Position numbers and translations under genes: made by a program. This document shows, one piece after another, positions 63,598-64,000 of a DNA stretch of 64,000 bases (positions within the stretch are counted from its first letter, which is position 1; every line of letters begins with the position of its first letter). Source of the stretch: Moringa oleifera (lineage: Eukaryota; Streptophyta; Magnoliopsida; Brassicales; Moringaceae); assembly GCA_021397835.1 (NCBI GenBank), contig JAJFZO010000658.1, positions 565,501-629,500 on the forward strand, read 5' to 3'. The notes under the pieces were generated by a model. The model did not search any database and was not told the origin of the DNA. It was given only the letters and a program-made list of their open reading frames with translations.

Positions 63598-64000
63598 CTG
63601 AAACAGTCATTAAAGATGCTACTTAAATTTAATTCATAGAAGAGAAACATGACAGACAATATACTAGTGACAAACTGATTCTCCATCTACTAGTAACAAA
63701 CAGTCCTAAATATAATTTTTTTTTTTTTTTTTATGTTTGAATCTTAAAATTTCAAAATCAATATTCGCATAGGGAATATATCCTAAACCAGCTAGTTGCA
63801 TTTTTTTAAATAAAATTTTTATAGCATTCAAGCCATTCAACAGTGCTGCTTGTTTAACACTCAAAATATATACCTAGAATTGTCCAGCATATTGCAAGAA
63901 TAGAAATGGCAAATCTGTCTTTCACTGTTAAGTATTCTATCAAAAGGAAGCCATAGAGTTCAAAATTCATTGTTCCTCAAAGTTCACTGTTAACTTACTT

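Noticed and set aside
1..64000. CRISPR arrays, prokaryotic operons, phage or plasmid features
   Set aside because: All tandem repeats seen are microsatellites or low-copy duplications without spacer structure, and every gene is spliced and plant-type.

Overview
This is nuclear DNA of a dicot plant. It has AT-rich intergenic DNA, short exons separated by GT-AG (and some GC-AG) introns, degenerate L1-type LINEs, and six genes whose products are plant-specific or have plant-type architecture. I cannot name the species. All gene models were built by hand: reading frames were joined across splice sites and each junction was checked for phase, and every CDS closes in frame.

Layout. 1-3829 is a decayed LINE cut by the left edge. 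4395-8039 (+) is a NudC/CS-domain co-chaperone (BOBBER1 type, 6 exons, 306 aa). 8040-16123 is intergenic, with microsatellites and two tandem repeats. 16124-19325 (+) is a CCT-motif family protein (4 exons, 284 aa). 19326-23304 is intergenic DNA plus the leader of the next gene. 23305-37512 (+) is a trithorax-like H3K4 methyltransferase of the ATX3/4/5 class (23 exons, 1079 aa); its introns hold a LINE 3' end and a SINE-like element. 38600-41150 is a second decayed LINE (-). 41558-50295 (-) is a long Arg/Asp/Glu-rich protein resembling the plant ZC3H13-like HIZ2 (5 exons, 1241 aa). 53309-58026 (+) is a chloroplast pseudokinase-fibrillin fusion (PAP14/ORG1 type, 13 exons, 674 aa). 58785 to about 63597 (-) is the splicing factor SF3a60 (ATROPOS type), whose N-terminus lies beyond the right edge.

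How the genes relate. This is not an operon or a dedicated pathway. From memory, the first five genes match the order of Arabidopsis At5g53400, At5g53420, At5g53430, At5g53440 and At5g53450, so the window looks like a conserved syntenic block, with SF3a60 as a neighbour that differs. Several products act on gene expression: chromatin (ATX), RNA methylation (HIZ2-like) and splicing (SF3a60). I saw no evidence of a novel biological system. The most unusual points are three GC-AG introns in one gene, transition-type decay of the LINE, a telo-box/site II module ahead of the HIZ2-like gene, a pseudokinase fused to a fibrillin domain, and a 371-bp tandem duplication inside an intron.
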